Shown one piece after another: positions 1-12,279 of a DNA stretch of 64,000 bases. Location: assembly GCA_019096195.1 (NCBI GenBank), contig JAGTXK010000136.1:62001-126000 (forward strand). Reading direction: 5' to 3'. The stretch is from Boletus sp. NGJ. Lineage: Eukaryota; Basidiomycota; Agaricomycetes; Boletales; Boletaceae. The notes beneath the pieces are model-generated. The model saw only the letters and a list, made by a program, of their open reading frames with translations. It was not told the origin of the DNA and ran no database searches. Numbering within the stretch: position 1 is the first letter of the stretch; each line of letters starts with the position of its first letter. Position numbers and translations under genes: made by a program.

Positions 1-675
1 TGATAATGAGCTTCACAGGGCCGTTGTCTAGGATGTTTAGTCCGAAATGGATCATTCTCACTGGTCTTTCTATGGTAGCCATAGCCACCCTCCTATTTGC
101 TGCAGGTGGTCGTCGGCCAGAGGGTTACTGGCCCTGGATATTTCCTGCCTTCACTCTTGGTAGTGCTGGCACGATGTTGATATATAGCCATACAAAGTAA
201 GTAGGATGTGTGTTCCTATCCCCTGCGTCACACCTGATGACTATGGTTTCACAGCATTGCTATCTTCCAGGCTGCGCCTGCATCCATGGCAGGCACGGTA
301 GGGGCAATCTCCAATGGCGCCCTCCAACTTGGTTCTGCGGTTGGGCTTGCGGCATTTACCGCGATTGAAACGTCCGTGGAGATTGCCCATGGTGGCCCGC
401 AAAAGTACCATGGGCGTGCAGCCGCGTTCTGGTTTCTTTTGGGAATCGTATTAATCGAAATTCTCTCCGTATCCTACTTTTACCAAAGGGGGATGGACCA
501 CGGACCACAACCAAAAGTTGATGGCCACGATAACAGTACCTCGGGCGAAAAGTCCAAGGAAACCGAAGTCACAAAGTATGCATTACAGGAGGGGCACGTG
601 CACCGACTCTCACTCCCAAGGCCAAACTATAACCACGGCGATAGTATCTTGCAACACATCGGAGAAGCACTTTGA
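1..675 (+). CDS. MFS transporter, 3' part (5' end outside window)
   Basis: C-terminal part of a major facilitator superfamily drug/proton antiporter of the 14-helix (DHA2/ATR1-like) type, a plasma or vacuolar membrane exporter. Two exons are visible, 1-196 and 255-675, separated by a 58-bp GTAAGT...CAG intron that splits an Asn codon. The reading frame is open to the left edge, so the gene starts outside the window. The visible part holds the last four membrane segments (WIILTGLSMV..., WIFPAFTLGSAG..., GALQLGSAVGLAAF..., FWFLLGIVLIEILS...) and a hydrophilic tail. The sequence and the intron position match exons 8-9 of the complete paralogue at 14,535-16,521, with high identity up to the tail, where the two diverge. 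Substrate cannot be told from sequence. Confidence 0.85.
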
Positions 676-1598
676 ACCTATGCAACCTATAGGTCACGCT
701 TTTGCGAAGCCCCAGTAGATTCAGATACTCCATTCTCCGGACAGATATTCCATTACTTCACACTTCGCACTCCCTCCGGTTACAACAGGAAGACAATTGA
801 CTCATGCAAAAATTTGACGTCAACCTGTTGGAATTGGATGAAAGAAGGAACCCACTCATTCATATATATTTCGTTTCGCCGCAGGCAGATCTATTACTCT
901 CACTTGTAGACGCTTTGTGCCCAGCATGTCATTCATTTATAACATGTAGCTTTCGCTTTCGACTTTCGACGACTCAGCTCATAACGTCACACATGGCATC
1001 TCGGTTGAAACACGCGTTTGTCGGACGATGCAACTTGCAAGGACCATCTGCTTGAATTCAGGTGTCAGCTCAGAAACTCGGACGCTTCCGACGACCATGA
1101 ATCGGATGAATTCATAGACTCGGGACTCGTCGGAGAGTCGTTTTCGCCACACCTCGGAGACCGGCGAAACATGAACGCGACACTGGCAACGCTCGTCGTA
1201 TGGGCAGTGCTGTATTCACCTCTGTATTTATGATAATAATGGGGTCACGCTTATTCGCACTCTGCTTGCTTTGAGGCTGCAGTGCTACCAGCATGCATGC
1301 CGACTCAAGCCGCAGCTCATCTCCAAAACTAGTCCACCCATTGCCGAGTTTCGTCCGCCAGAGTATGATTCAGACGCACATCACTGGCCTTAGTCAAAGC
1401 ATGATATGGCTTACATGATGTTACATAATATTATATACCATTACAAAAATGAAATCTTAGCTATGTATTCACATATAATGCCATACCGAGCCAAGTACTT
1501 AGCAGTGATGGCAAGGGATCTTGCAAGCAATATAATTAATATCTATTGCTTGTTTTACAACGCCCCATACACGACGACGGTGGTGTGCCAACTACACC
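676..1598. other. Intergenic stretch, no gene recognised
   Basis: About 0.9 kb between the MFS 3' end and the next gene. It contains only short, unsupported reading frames on both strands. The right third (about 1,400-1,560) is AT-rich and is probably the promoter region of the gene at 1,599. No repeat shared with the rest of the window was noticed. Confidence 0.5.
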
Positions 1599-2656
1599 AT
1601 GGGTAAGTTCTACGATGACATTCCCCAGTGTCTTTTCGAATGGATCAAGAACCAAAACATGTTTTGGGTTGCCACCGCCCCGCTTACCGCACAAGGCCAT
1701 ATCAATGTTTCACCCAAAGGGACAGCCGACTGCTTCCATGTGGTCAACTCAACGCAGGTCTGGTACGAGGACCTCACTGGTAGCGGTATGTAACGTGCAA
1801 CTCTTGTGCAGTCGATCCGTTCTCATCGGCTTCAAACACGGCGGATCATCTTCACTGGCAGGCGTGGAGACCATCTCCCATGTCCGGGAAAATGGCCGCA
1901 TAACAGTTATGTTTTGTGCTTTGGAGGGCCCTCCTAGGATCCTGAGGCTCTTCGGTGTCGGTATGTGCCTTGTTGCATTCTGGCAACTAGTCATTTTATT
2001 CGTACTAAGACAGTTCCCTGACGTACTAGGTACTGTGCACGAATATGGCTCGCCTGAGTACAATAGGCTCATCCCCGCAACGGCCCGCAAGCCAGGTTCC
2101 CGAGCTGCCATTGTTATCGATGTCTATCAAGTAGGGTCGGTGCGTAAACGTTTACTTTGTATCCGTCAGTTACTTATTCAATGGCTCTGACCGGACGTCG
2201 TTCCTTCTTCAGTCATGCGGATTTGCAGTCCCGCTATACGATTTCGTCATGCATCGCACACAGCTGGCCCGGATCTCAGACAAGGTTGAAACTGTGGACA
2301 GGATGCTTGCCGCTTCTCGCGACCAACAACGTCCGGATCAAGAGGAGGATCTTCCACGCACCGCAGAAAATGGCGATGATAAAGAATCGAAATCACAGTT
2401 GTCTCTCCGCACGTACTGGCTACTCAAGAATAAACACTCTCTGGATGGTCTCCCAGGCCTGCTGACAGCCCCAGATGCTATTCTTAGCATGACTCCGCAG
2501 AGCCACTTCGATAAAGATGGTCCCCGGCCAATGCTGCGTCGCAACACGGCGGTTTTTGACACAGTCCGAGACCGCAAGTGGTTTGTATCAGGGTTCGTGT
2601 TGGGAGTAGTCACTGTGTTTGCGATCACTAGATTCGCGAGAGGTTTTAAGGAGTAA
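1599..2656 (+). CDS. Pyridoxamine 5'-phosphate oxidase-like FMN-binding protein
   Basis: Four exons, 1599-1785, 1862-1960, 2030-2139 and 2213-2656, give 279 residues with all junctions in frame; introns are 69-76 bp with GT-AG ends. The N-terminal 170 residues match the fungal split-barrel family (PNPOx-like): MGKFYDDIPQCLFEWI, FWVATAPL, INVSPKG, VWYEDLTGSG, VETISHVRENGRITVMF, PGSRAAIVIDVYQVG and SCGFAVPLYDF are seen in the usual order. This family binds FMN or F420-like flavins and is annotated as a putative general stress or pyridoxamine phosphate oxidase; the real substrate is unknown. The last 110 residues are charged and end in a hydrophobic helix (FVSGFVLGVVTVFAI), suggesting a C-terminal membrane anchor. 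The start is the first ATG and gives the conserved family N-terminus. Confidence 0.85.
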
Positions 2657-2857
2657 AAGAGACCTTTGACATCGAGCTGAAACATTTACATGTCGTCCAT
2701 CACAAGTTATGCAATCATCGCCACTTAGTGACAGTTACACACCTACACGCTCAGCCGGGTGCGCAACACCTCTTATGAAACAGAAGCTCTGCGAGATGCT
2801 GCTAGTCCTGGTTAAGCAGCTACTCCTACAGCTCGCTCAAGGCGTCGTTCCAGCGCA

Positions 2858-4434
2858 ATGGTGTCTATCCGCTCTGGCGTTACCGCATCCCTCACAGTTT
2901 TGTCCGTGCTCGGATTGGCGCAAACTGTTCCGTTAGCAGACAAACTCAGGCGTCTCAGTCCTTCTGCTCGTGATTTAATGAAAAGATCAACGCCAGCTGC
3001 TCCTCACTTTACCGTTTACAACGACCTGTGGCTCGATCAGTTCCCCTCCGCGTCAGACCTTCAGGTCAGTAATACACCCTTGTGGTTATCATTCCAGTCG
3101 CTGACGTTCCTTCCGAGCAGGGATTCAATGTCTTGTGAGCCGCTGTCGGATAGTGTGTATAACAAGGGGACTAATGTGTGCTCAGTGCCCTTGCTTTCTT
3201 GATGTCCGCTGGCGCAGTCGATGAGGCTCAGAACTGGCAGAGCCTTACAAACAGTGATCGTACTACCTATGTTCAGGAGTACAATGCAGCAGGAATCTCG
3301 TTGATCGTCTCTGCATTTGGGTCCACCGATACACCAACAAGCTCGGGCGTCGACCCCGTGACATTGGCGAACACCATGGCTGCATGGGTGACCCAGTACG
3401 GCGTTAACGGCATCGACGTCGATTACGAGGTACATTCCCCCATCCTGCCATCAGGAATACGAGCGTACAACTGATTGGCATATTATTTTAAATGAAAGGA
3501 CCTTACAGCATTTAATGGCGGTAGTGCTGAGTCCTGGTTGATTAGCTTCATCCAACAGCTTCGTACACAACTTCCTGAAGGAGAATACATTCTCAGTGTA
3601 ACCCGTGGGTTGTTTATCATTCTTGTGTGATGGCTGTTGACCAAGTGTCTGTAGCCGTGGCGCCATGGTGAATATCATCGCCAAATTAGAATCTAGTGCT
3701 GGATTAACTGAATCGGAACAAGGTTCTCTCCAACTATGTGGGTTGGAGGAGGCTTTCTCTATATTGATCAGACTGTGGGCCCTATGATTGATTGGGTGAG
3801 TCGACAAGCCTTTTCCATCCGTCCTAGAATTTTGATTAACTACTATTTCAGTACAACATCCAAGTAAGCACAGTCGTCAATCCTGGAGAACTTTGTTTTC
3901 TGACCCGAACGTCATCAATGACCTTAGTTCTACAATCGTGAGTGGCTGGGTAAAATAAATTGGATCATGAGATACTGAACGCGCTTTTTATTCGGTCGCA
4001 GAGGGAGATTCAGAGTACACGACATGCTCTGGCCTTCTGTATGCCTCTTCCTCTTCCTGGCCCCAAACCTCCCTCTTCGAAATTGCGGCCAACGGTGTCG
4101 CCCTGGACAAACTCGTGATAGGTAAACCGGAGATTGCCTCGGATGTTACCAATGGGTACATGGATCCGTGGACGCACGCTTCTTGTGTCTCTGAGGCGGC
4201 GTCTGCAGGTTGGAGTCAGTTTGCACATATTTCATATCCATGAAAACAACGGAATGCTGATCAAGGATGACTTGCACAGATGCTGGTGTGATGGTTTGGG
4301 AGGTGATTCCGTTTACTTTCATGCCCCCGAAACGAATCAAGACTGACTTGTTTCTTCGACAGTATCATGTCGACTCCGCGTGGATCACTACCGTCCGTGG
4401 AAACACATGGTCGGTCACTTCCACGAGCCATTGA
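2858..4434 (+). CDS. GH18 chitinase-like secreted protein
   Basis: Glycoside hydrolase family 18, secreted, expected to act on chitin or related N-acetylglucosamine polymers. Eleven exons can be placed: 2858-3064, 3121-3134, 3186-3429, 3499-3595, 3655-3667, 3723-3795, 3852-3863, 3928-3937, 4002-4214, 4280-4302 and 4363-4434, giving 325 residues with every junction in frame. A signal peptide is clear (MVSIRSGVTASLTVLSVLGL). The TIM-barrel landmarks are present: GFNVFALAFLMS, the catalytic strand NGIDVDYE with the acid/base Glu kept, ILTVAPWFSP, YNIQFYN, NGYMDP and NAGVMVWE. The first Asp of the usual DxxDxDxE signature is Asn here. Four exons are only 10-14 nt long, which automated gene callers are likely to miss. 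The gene looks intact. Exact substrate and any transglycosylase activity remain open. Confidence 0.87.
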
Positions 4435-5023
4435 ACATCTGGAAACGGTAAAGTCTCTTCTGGACTGTCAGTGAATTGATCCAGACGGTGCACCGGAGGT
4501 AAGCCTTTTTCTCTCTCCGATGTTTGAAGAACAAAGTGGTGATGATCCCATGCAGATAGAAACTGATTTCCTCACGGTATAGCTGAGATCTAAGTGTCGT
4601 TTGAGTAGTCACAGTGAACTCGATTTTCTTGGAGATTTGGATGTTGGAATATGACATCGATGACTGTATGACTTACAGCCCTGTTCTTGGTCACTTGATA
4701 AATGGCCGACCAATTTGGAACCAAGAACCATCCAGCCGTCATGCACTCACCTTACCCTCTTCGTCCCGAAGCAACACTAGTACTATCCCTTAGTGCCGGA
4801 AGGACTCTGAACGTTAATATCTTTCCGGTTTTCGTGGCGCTGACCGACCTCTTCCGCTATATAAACCGTCATAAGGCAGCGTCTTTCCCCACACATAAGC
4901 CCTGCACACCCATTTGTGGTTCTTCACGTTTACCACACTCTGTTGCATATATCATAGGTGTAGATCGTTCTCGACGTCTGATCAATGGAGAACCAACCCG
5001 AGCTCCGACGAAGATTGTATCTG
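4435..5023. other. Convergent 3' intergenic region
   Basis: The chitinase gene and the cyclodeaminase gene end towards each other here. Reading frames of up to 130 codons occur but show no family resemblance and no splice pattern. A TATA-like stretch (ctatataaac, near 4,857) is seen but no gene start follows it. Confidence 0.45.
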
Positions 5024-6132
5024 TCATATGTGATAGTTCTCGATTCGTGTTCCCTGTCCCATATGTTCCGCACGGGATAGGACGAGACTTGCGATAGCCA
5101 CGTCCTGCAGCCCAACCCCTACGGACTTGAATATAGTCACGCCATCCGGCGCTCTGAGGCCCTGGGGCAGCTCAACGGGTACAAATCTCCCATCATCACC
5201 CTTCTCTACCAATTCACCGAGCTCGATCAAACTTCCGTTTGGATCTGTTGCCTTGCCTGCAGCGATGAGTTCCCCGGCCTCGATAGCACAGGCCTCTCGA
5301 GAGTCCACCACGACTTTCCATGCCCGATGTATCAGTACTGAATCGACCTCGTGCATGTGCGGAGTGAAGCTCCCCACCAGGTTGATATGTGTACCAGGCG
5401 AGACCCATCCCGATGGGAAGAGTGGCCTCTCGGATGAAGTAGCCGTACAGATCACATCTGCGCTTCGTACCGCATCTTTCAAGTATTTATCGTCTAATGT
5501 AAGCGTATTGAAAACGACCGAGGGATGTGACTGGCGAAGAGACGATGCGAGGTCGCGTAGACGCACGTTATCCGTACGGTTGACAATGGTACAAGATTCG
5601 AATGATGAAAATGCGCGGAGGTGAAGATCGACATGGGCTTTGATTTGTTTTCCGGCACCGAATGCAACCAAGGTCTTTGGGGCCTTGGAGGCGAGCAGAC
5701 GAGTGGCGAGGAGGGAACCTGTCATTGGTCAGTCGCTCGATATTTCACTTGTCCATCGATGCAATCGAATCGAATCGTACCAGCAGCAGTCCGGAGGACT
5801 GTCAAAGCAGTGGCATTCAAGATTGCCTTGACACAGCCAGTGACCTCGTCCAGGACGAGGGTGGAGCCAGGCAATCCTTGTCGGCTTCCCGGAGAAGAGG
5901 GTACAGAAACTACTTTAATGGCCGTTCCGAGGTCTGGTACGCGAGACGGCATGAACAGAGCCGTGTGTCGCGCCATAGATATGGCCGTTCTGTGTGGGAT
6001 TGCATGATCTGAACTAGAAGAGAGCCTGTAGAAGACGGAAGCCATAAGCGCCTCAAGATCGTTTGGCTGTAGCTGCGATATCACTGCGTCGACATCTTGG
6101 GTGGAGAGGACGAGGAGCGACGTGGATCCCAT
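5024..6132 (-). CDS. Ornithine cyclodeaminase / mu-crystallin family protein
   Basis: NAD(P)-dependent enzyme of the ornithine cyclodeaminase/mu-crystallin family; members deaminate ornithine to proline or reduce cyclic ketimines, and some act in secondary metabolism. Two exons, 6132-5781 and 5718-5024, are joined across a 62-bp intron, giving 348 residues, the family's usual length. Seen: N-terminal LLVLSTQDVDAVI, RHTALFMPSRVP, GSTLVLDEVTGCVKAILNA, the ALTVLRTAAGSLLATRLLA segment across the splice, the Rossmann-fold VAFGAGKQIKAHVDLHLRAF (GxGxQ), ICTATSSERPLFPSGWVSPG, INLVGSFTPHMHEVD and FKSVGVGLQDVAIASLVLSRA. The ATG at 6132 is preferred because homologues begin with the LLVLST strand; the frame is open to another ATG at 6318, which would add 62 low-complexity residues. 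Confidence 0.88.
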
Positions 6133-7016
6133 GTTCGACGACGCGGATGAGTCTGCAGAGTTAGTGGTATCATCCCCATTGGGTAGCTTGACGCTGGCAC
6201 CGTCGATTACGTCATCACTTTCGCGGTTGCTATCGGCAGTCCTGAGACAAGCGCGTTGAACGTCCTCATGGCTGGTGTCCAGGTCAATGTCACTGAATCG
6301 CAACGTCCATCTCATCATTCCATACGATGGGCGTCATTTTACAGCTCTTTTATCCCGTCGCTCCGCTCAGCAACTGAACACAGCCCCGTACCCCATGTCC
6401 TATCGTGATTCAACCATTGCAGGCTGGACTTACTTACAGGATACGATCGAGGTAGTTCGGTTAACCAAATCAAGCTCGCGCTTCGTCGTGCCTACGTTCT
6501 TGGAAGAATTGTTGCTTCCGCACAAGCCGTCGACGTGCTCAGATCGTTGGAATACGAATACGTAGTATGACAGTCTCGTTGCTTTTCTCGCGTCGTTGTG
6601 TGGAATTTGACATGCTCCCTCTGCTTTCGGGGTTGGGCTGGTAGCTACCGGCGTCAACCTCGTGTCTGTATATGTAGATGGCGGGACGGAGTTTGGCCCC
6701 CTAACGTATCACTCTGGAATCCTGCCGAGCAGCACCTTTGGGAGTGGATGCAGTTTGGGTCGAATGCGACCGTTCAAATGTGCAGGGAGGGGGAGGGTTA
6801 GCGAGCGAAATAGATTCAATCGTCCCTTCATGTCACACATTCTCGCGCTCATTCGGTTCCTTCATTTCCCCCTTCTGTTGAATCGTTCTTGCCTTGTCTC
6901 CATCTAACCCGTTCCACGTAATACACACTGTACCGATGATGCTAGACTGAAAGGCGTTTGTGTGATGCGAGAGGACACGAGAGCTACGGAACCCCCGGGC
7001 CGGCCCATCGACGCAT
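6133..7016. other. Intergenic region between two minus-strand genes
   Basis: Upstream region of the cyclodeaminase gene and downstream region of the permease gene. The first 190 bp (to 6,318) remain open in the cyclodeaminase frame and may be 5' leader or extra coding sequence. The rest holds only unsupported frames. Confidence 0.45.
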
Positions 7017-9584
7017 TCACGCGACCTTGGACGTCGCCACCGAGGACGGTTCCGATTCGGTCGATGGCGCGGCGGGTGGACCCTTGTAGTGGAAACGACC
7101 GTCTGTCGTGGTAGTTGGCAACAAAACGCCGTGCACGTCAGCACCAGAACAAACGCATGGAAAAAAAAGGGGGGGTGCGACGATAAAACCAACGTACTGA
7201 TCGCGTACCACACCGCGCTGATGACAGCAAACCCGACGAACATGATCGAGGCATAATCTATAGCAGCAAGGTGGGAGGGGAAACGTTGGTTCCAAAACGT
7301 CAGCGATGCCATTTTTCTTTTCCTCGTTAAAAAATTGGGAGAATGGGACTCAACTCATCGTGACTTGCGTTACCGGAACGACTGATGGCATCGAAAACAA
7401 CACGATCGAAAACAGGATCCAAAGCACCGCGATAGCGTTTATGATCACCCCCGACCTCCCCAATCCAAACGGTGCATCCACGACCTCGTTCCGTCCCCTT
7501 ACGAGCGATATCGCGACCGGCAGCGCATACGACGCCCCGAGACACATGACGGCGACCCCAGAAAAAGCGTTAAAGGCCGTCGAAGAACCGAGGTAGATGA
7601 GTCCGAGGAGCACTTGGATCGTCGTCGATAGGAACAGGGCGTTCACGGGGACATCGGTAAACCGTGTGCTGATCGGGGAAAAGTAGGCGTGAAAGGGGAT
7701 CGCTTTGTCGCGTGCAAAGGCCCATGTTGCGCGCGATGCCGCGCACGAGATTGAGATGGCGCAAAACATGCCGACGCCAAAGACTAGATAGATACATGGC
7801 GCACGTTTGATATAAGAGGGTTCTTTTGAAGAGTGTGGTATGAGTGAAGACGTACTGATGAACCACTGAAGGTGGGGGGTGAGCGATGTCGTGAGGGTTA
7901 CTCAGCACTCACTAATCCAAAACCACCAGCATTGGAACCCATGATGAGCGTGAACATGACGCCCATCGGTTGGCCAGTGCTGACTGTGTATCCATGCGTA
8001 CACTTAGGAACAACCAGAAACCTAACTGCACCATGCAGACACACCTTGTAATAACGTGTTGATATCAGGTAACGTGAAGAGGATTGGAAGGAGAAAAACA
8101 ACGCCTGAGACGGTTCCAATCGGCACCGAATATATAATCGCTCTCGGAAGAATGTGAGAGGGATTGTGCACCTCTTCCGCCATGCTCGTAACTATCGCAA
8201 GCACTCAGATAGATGATGACAGACACGACTTGGTCTGCGCTTACTCATACCAATCACAGTGTATACGTAGGCTGGGTAACTCGGAGGGTGAGTAGGGCGT
8301 AGCAAAGGAGAATGCGACGTACCTGGCTAGAGATCCATGACCGACAGACGCGTGAATTCGTTTGTCAGATACTCGAAGCAACGAGTCGCTTACCGGGAGT
8401 AGACCGATGAAGAAGGACCAGCCAGAGGTCCAACCAGAAGCGGGCTCGAACCCACCAAGCGCAAATGATGCTGAGTGGCGTCCGACAGCTGCCTTTGAGG
8501 ACAGACATATCAGGATTACTGTTATCATCGCGTGAGAAACACATCATGAGCGGGCCGACATATCTTTTACCGATGATGCCAAGGGCGGTCCAACACGCGC
8601 AAGCAATCTAGACAACAGATGTTTGCAAACGCGATAGAAAGCGGTTAAAGCGTGACGTACATCAATGCTTGGCAAATACTTGTTGAAGAATAAGCAAAAT
8701 CCACACGAAATGGCGGTGACACCCAGGAAAATAACGTCTGGACAAGGATGAGTAAGAACGAGAGTTTTGATCGGGAACGTACATGTTTGCCAGGGAGTTA
8801 CTACCCAATCTGGGGCGTAAATGGCTGCACCTGCAACGATCAATTGAGCCGTCCCTTGCAATATACACACCGTTAGTCTTTGTTTTTGGAAAACAAAACT
8901 GTTGTATACCAAACGTGACGCTCAATGTGATGGTCCAATTTCCAACCACGTTGAGCCACCCGTCGATCCAGGAGAAAATAAGCTTGTAACGCGGTGGGGC
9001 CAAACGAAAACACCAATAATATGCGCCTGCCGAAGTTGGGTATTTGGAACAAATCTCAGCCAGAGAAAGTGCGAGCATCTGAGTTAACAAGGAGACAAGG
9101 ATCCATCTGGAGCGAGCGTCAATGCGATCTCTACTGGACGGTTCCAAGGCTGCTAACCCCCAAAGCATCACTGCTGGACCACCTCCGACGAGGGACGTGG
9201 CGATCGGAGCAGCCAGACCGTAAGCTTGATTTGTATCAACAGGATACAGATCTATACGTCACTGCTGAAACTCACGGACTGCCATCATGGCTGCGATCAC
9301 CAACATGTCAGCTCTTGCACCAGACCGGCTGCAATGTCAGACGAACCTAGTGTCACTGCACACAGCCGACGACAAAGAATGATGAACATAAGAGCGAGAC
9401 ACCACTCATCGGATGAAGCTTACTGAGAAGAATGTGGACCAAGCCACGCGTCTACGGAGGGAATAACTCCTGGACCAAGGAACCAGGCGATAACACGTAC
9501 CCTCGTCATTTCTTGAGTGTATCCGAGCTTTTCCAGCCCTTGGCGAGCAGCCAGTTCCATGTCGAACGTGTCTTTCGATGTCAT
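7017..9584 (-). CDS. Amino acid permease (APC superfamily), 17 exons
   Basis: Membrane permease of the fungal amino acid/GABA/choline group (APC superfamily), importing amino acids or small amines with protons. All junctions stay in frame with these exons (minus strand): 9584-9501, 9451-9424, 9290-9276, 9224-9158, 9106-8910, 8854-8783, 8737-8661, 8607-8571, 8518-8394, 8326-8323, 8271-8245, 8191-8045, 7983-7913, 7865-7856, 7783-7355, 7257-7198 and 7102-7017; product 483 residues. Hallmarks in order: YGLAAPIATSLVGGGPAV, ALSLAEICSKYPTSAGAYYW, IDGWLNVVGNWTITLSVTFG, SGWTSGWSFFIGLLP, SMAEEVHNPSHILPRAI, VPIGTVSGVVF, GQPMGVMFTLIMGS, SRATWAFARDKAIPFH, DVPVNALFLSTTIQVLLGLIY and NYASIMFVGFAVISAVWY. One exon is only 4 nt (CCAG) and others are 10 and 15 nt. 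The N-terminus is cytosolic and short. No break is seen. Confidence 0.9.
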
Positions 9585-11335
9585 GGTTGTCTGCGGATGC
9601 TCACAAGGTGCAAAGACGAGCTGGCTATCAACGCAAGGGAGAAATAGCTTATCTCAACTCCGAGGACCATGAGAAAGCAAATAGACTCTCACGACGATTG
9701 GTGCATGTGTTCACGCGCAATGCTCTTATTAGCATGGTGGATGAGTCGGAGGAGTTATCACCAAATTGGATCTTAACGATGCTTTCGGGCTCTGGTACAA
9801 CCGTCCGGGAGTTCGCCACTGCCGCCGTGAGCCGATACATGCACGTTCGAGAATCCATGGCAACACTCACCAAATCGACCCGGCGTTGCGACATCTCGGA
9901 CGACGACGGACGCAGCACCACCGCCATACATAACACGGAAATCCAACGCAGAAGATCATACCGAACGCAATTTTAATTGTATCGCGGGATGAACGGAAAT
10001 CACGGAATGGCTTCAGGAACAAGAAAAGAGGATCTTGGGGAGCAATACGACATTCCAGACTACCATTCCCCTATGATATGGGTCAAAGAGTCAAATGATC
10101 GCACCCGCACTTGCGGTCCTTACCCACCATTATGCCGCAAAGGTTATCACCAAGAACAGTCTCGATCCCTGGGTGTCAACGTATCCCTCCCAATCGTACC
10201 TTAAGGACACGTGAGGCACTCCCGCGCGGCGCTCCGACCGGTCGCGAACATCCAGCAGGGGGCCGGGAAGGTTGGAACTTGGCGGTTAAGATATCCGGCA
10301 CGAGTACCATATGGCGTGCGATGCTGTGAACAATGCCATGGCCCATGGGACAGGGTGGCGTAGGTTTAGGTTTGTGCACGTAAATTTTGCGCCACTCACA
10401 TATGTACTTTTGGACAGTCCGGTGGGACCCTTGATATCTAAGTTTGCTAGTCGCCCTCCAATCACAGACCAAGTGCACCTCGCTCGACTGCGGGTGTTGC
10501 ATTAGGCGTTGCGCGACGCAGTGGAGGCTCGAGTGCGTCACGTCATATGGCACCGCCAGCCATGAAATCTTCGAAAAACCTATGACATGAAACAATCACT
10601 GCCGCCTTCTCTGATCTTGTCTCAGGCTTGCTGAGTTGTAGAACGCGCCCTGCAGTGGCAGGGTCCAATAGGAATAAGCCGAAATCTGGGGCGGTAAACT
10701 TGTGACAGTCGGCGGCGTGGGACTCGTCAAGGGAGATACCACATTAGTATTTTTTCTTCTTCTTATCTTTTTCCTTTTCACAGGACAACCCTGCATGACC
10801 AGGAAATCAACTATCTTAAGACAAGACGCTCGCCAAGGCGTCAAGGCCTACACAATGGCACCCAAGTACGAATAATAAAGGGTGTGATGCACACAGAAAG
10901 TTGAAGCTCTAACTCAGAGGGTACGTCGTCAAATGTGCGTTTGGGTGAGTCACGAAATGTGCGTTTCCAAAGGTGGCGTTTCTCAAATATTGTCATTCTG
11001 GAAGAAAAAAGGCACGACACGAGGTCGACCGCATTTGAAACACTCGCTCGAAAGGTGTCGCTTGGGGATGTCTCAGCTTAAAACGTGGCTGATTTCTTAC
11101 AGAACAGCGTTTCGTGTGTCTGTCGACCCTCCACGGCCGGATGTCCGAGAGTTGGACCACATTCCCCAATTTTGGTAGTCTGGCCCGGACCGACCGGAAG
11201 GGTTTGGTAAAATTTCATGACAATGAGATGTCATGATCTCCGGATGCATCACATGTACGAAATAGACACATATTAAAACCCGCAGGCTCTGAATCCAACC
11301 AGCCTCTGCATCATATTTCCTCGCCCCCAGCAAGT
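9585..11335. other. Intergenic region, no gene recognised
   Basis: About 1.75 kb between the permease start and the methyltransferase start. Frames of 60-140 codons occur on both strands (for example minus strand 9,649-9,936 and 10,176-10,595) but none shows a domain, a signal peptide or a consistent splice pattern. A pyrimidine-rich run lies at 10,745-10,785. It probably contains the divergent promoters of the two flanking genes. Confidence 0.4.
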
Positions 11336-12096
11336 ATGTCGCTCCTCAAGATTCCTATGCTCTTTTCGTCCGTTTGGCTCTTCAACATGTCCTTCATATC
11401 CCCTAATACTCCTCCCGACGAGTCTGAGCGTGTACATGGTGCTTTTTATGAACGTATTTGCCCAGCCATCTTTCCAATTGCACACAGGGTATGATTTTCC
11501 CTCATGGACGTGGGATATGTGATAACAGAACTGACTACGATGCATAGTTATCTGGATCCCTCCCTTGCATCGCCGAGCTGGCCGTCACACTCGCTGTCAG
11601 CTATCCCTCCGCATTCTCCTCCGAGGTGCTCTCCCAGTTGGTCCTCTCTGGCCAACTACCCATCCCCAGGGTCAACCGTTACTTCTTTTTCGGATCCGTC
11701 ATCACCGCCATCGGCAGTCTGGGACGTCTCTGGTGTTTCCGCACCATGGGACGCCACTTTACGCATCAACTAGCTGTTCGAAAGGATCACAAGCTTATCA
11801 CCACTGGTCCTTATGCAATCGTGCGACACCCAGGGTATCTATTCGGATCACTGGGCACGTTCGGCATGTCGCTCATGATCGCGAGCCCCGGCTCGTTCAC
11901 GCGCCGTTGTGGCTGGCTCGATACGACGTTTGGCAGAGTTGTCATCGGGGTCTGGGCCATGCAAAACATGTTGGGATGGGTGCTCAGCTATGCACGGTGT
12001 CAAAGCGAAGATGCGCTCTTGCGTGACCATTTTCGAGAGGAATGGGACGGTTACTCGCAAAGGGTGAGATATCGAATGGTTCCCGGTGTGTACTAG
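11336..12096 (+). CDS. Protein-S-isoprenylcysteine O-methyltransferase (STE14-like)
   Basis: Integral membrane methyltransferase that esterifies the C-terminal prenylated cysteine of CaaX proteins (Ras-type GTPases, mating pheromones) at the endoplasmic reticulum using S-adenosylmethionine. Two exons, 11336-11488 and 11548-12096, give 233 residues. The C-terminal ICMT signature is complete: ITTGPYAIVRHPGYLFG followed by the membrane hairpin and then EEWDGYSQRVRYRMVPGVY at the end. Three or four further hydrophobic segments precede it, the first near the N-terminus (IPMLFSSVWLFNMSFI). The length is at the short end for the family. The gene stands alone between non-coding stretches. Intact in sequence. 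Which of the many agaricomycete ICMT paralogues it is cannot be decided. Confidence 0.9.
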
Positions 12097-12279
12097 GGTC
12101 GGAAGAGTATATACCATGGACACGCTGTGTCACGGACGACTGATTCCCGGTGGATTACAGCATCGATGCATACCTTGTAGTAACACCAGAGTTTTCTGCG
12201 TCACCGACGCACTAAACAGTTTAGCCCCGTCATTTGAAAAAATGAAGACACGGGTCCAATGTTGAAGCCGGCGGGAATA

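Noticed and set aside
9649-9936. Minus-strand frame upstream of the permease
   Set aside because: No signal peptide, domain or splice junction; could be leader sequence.
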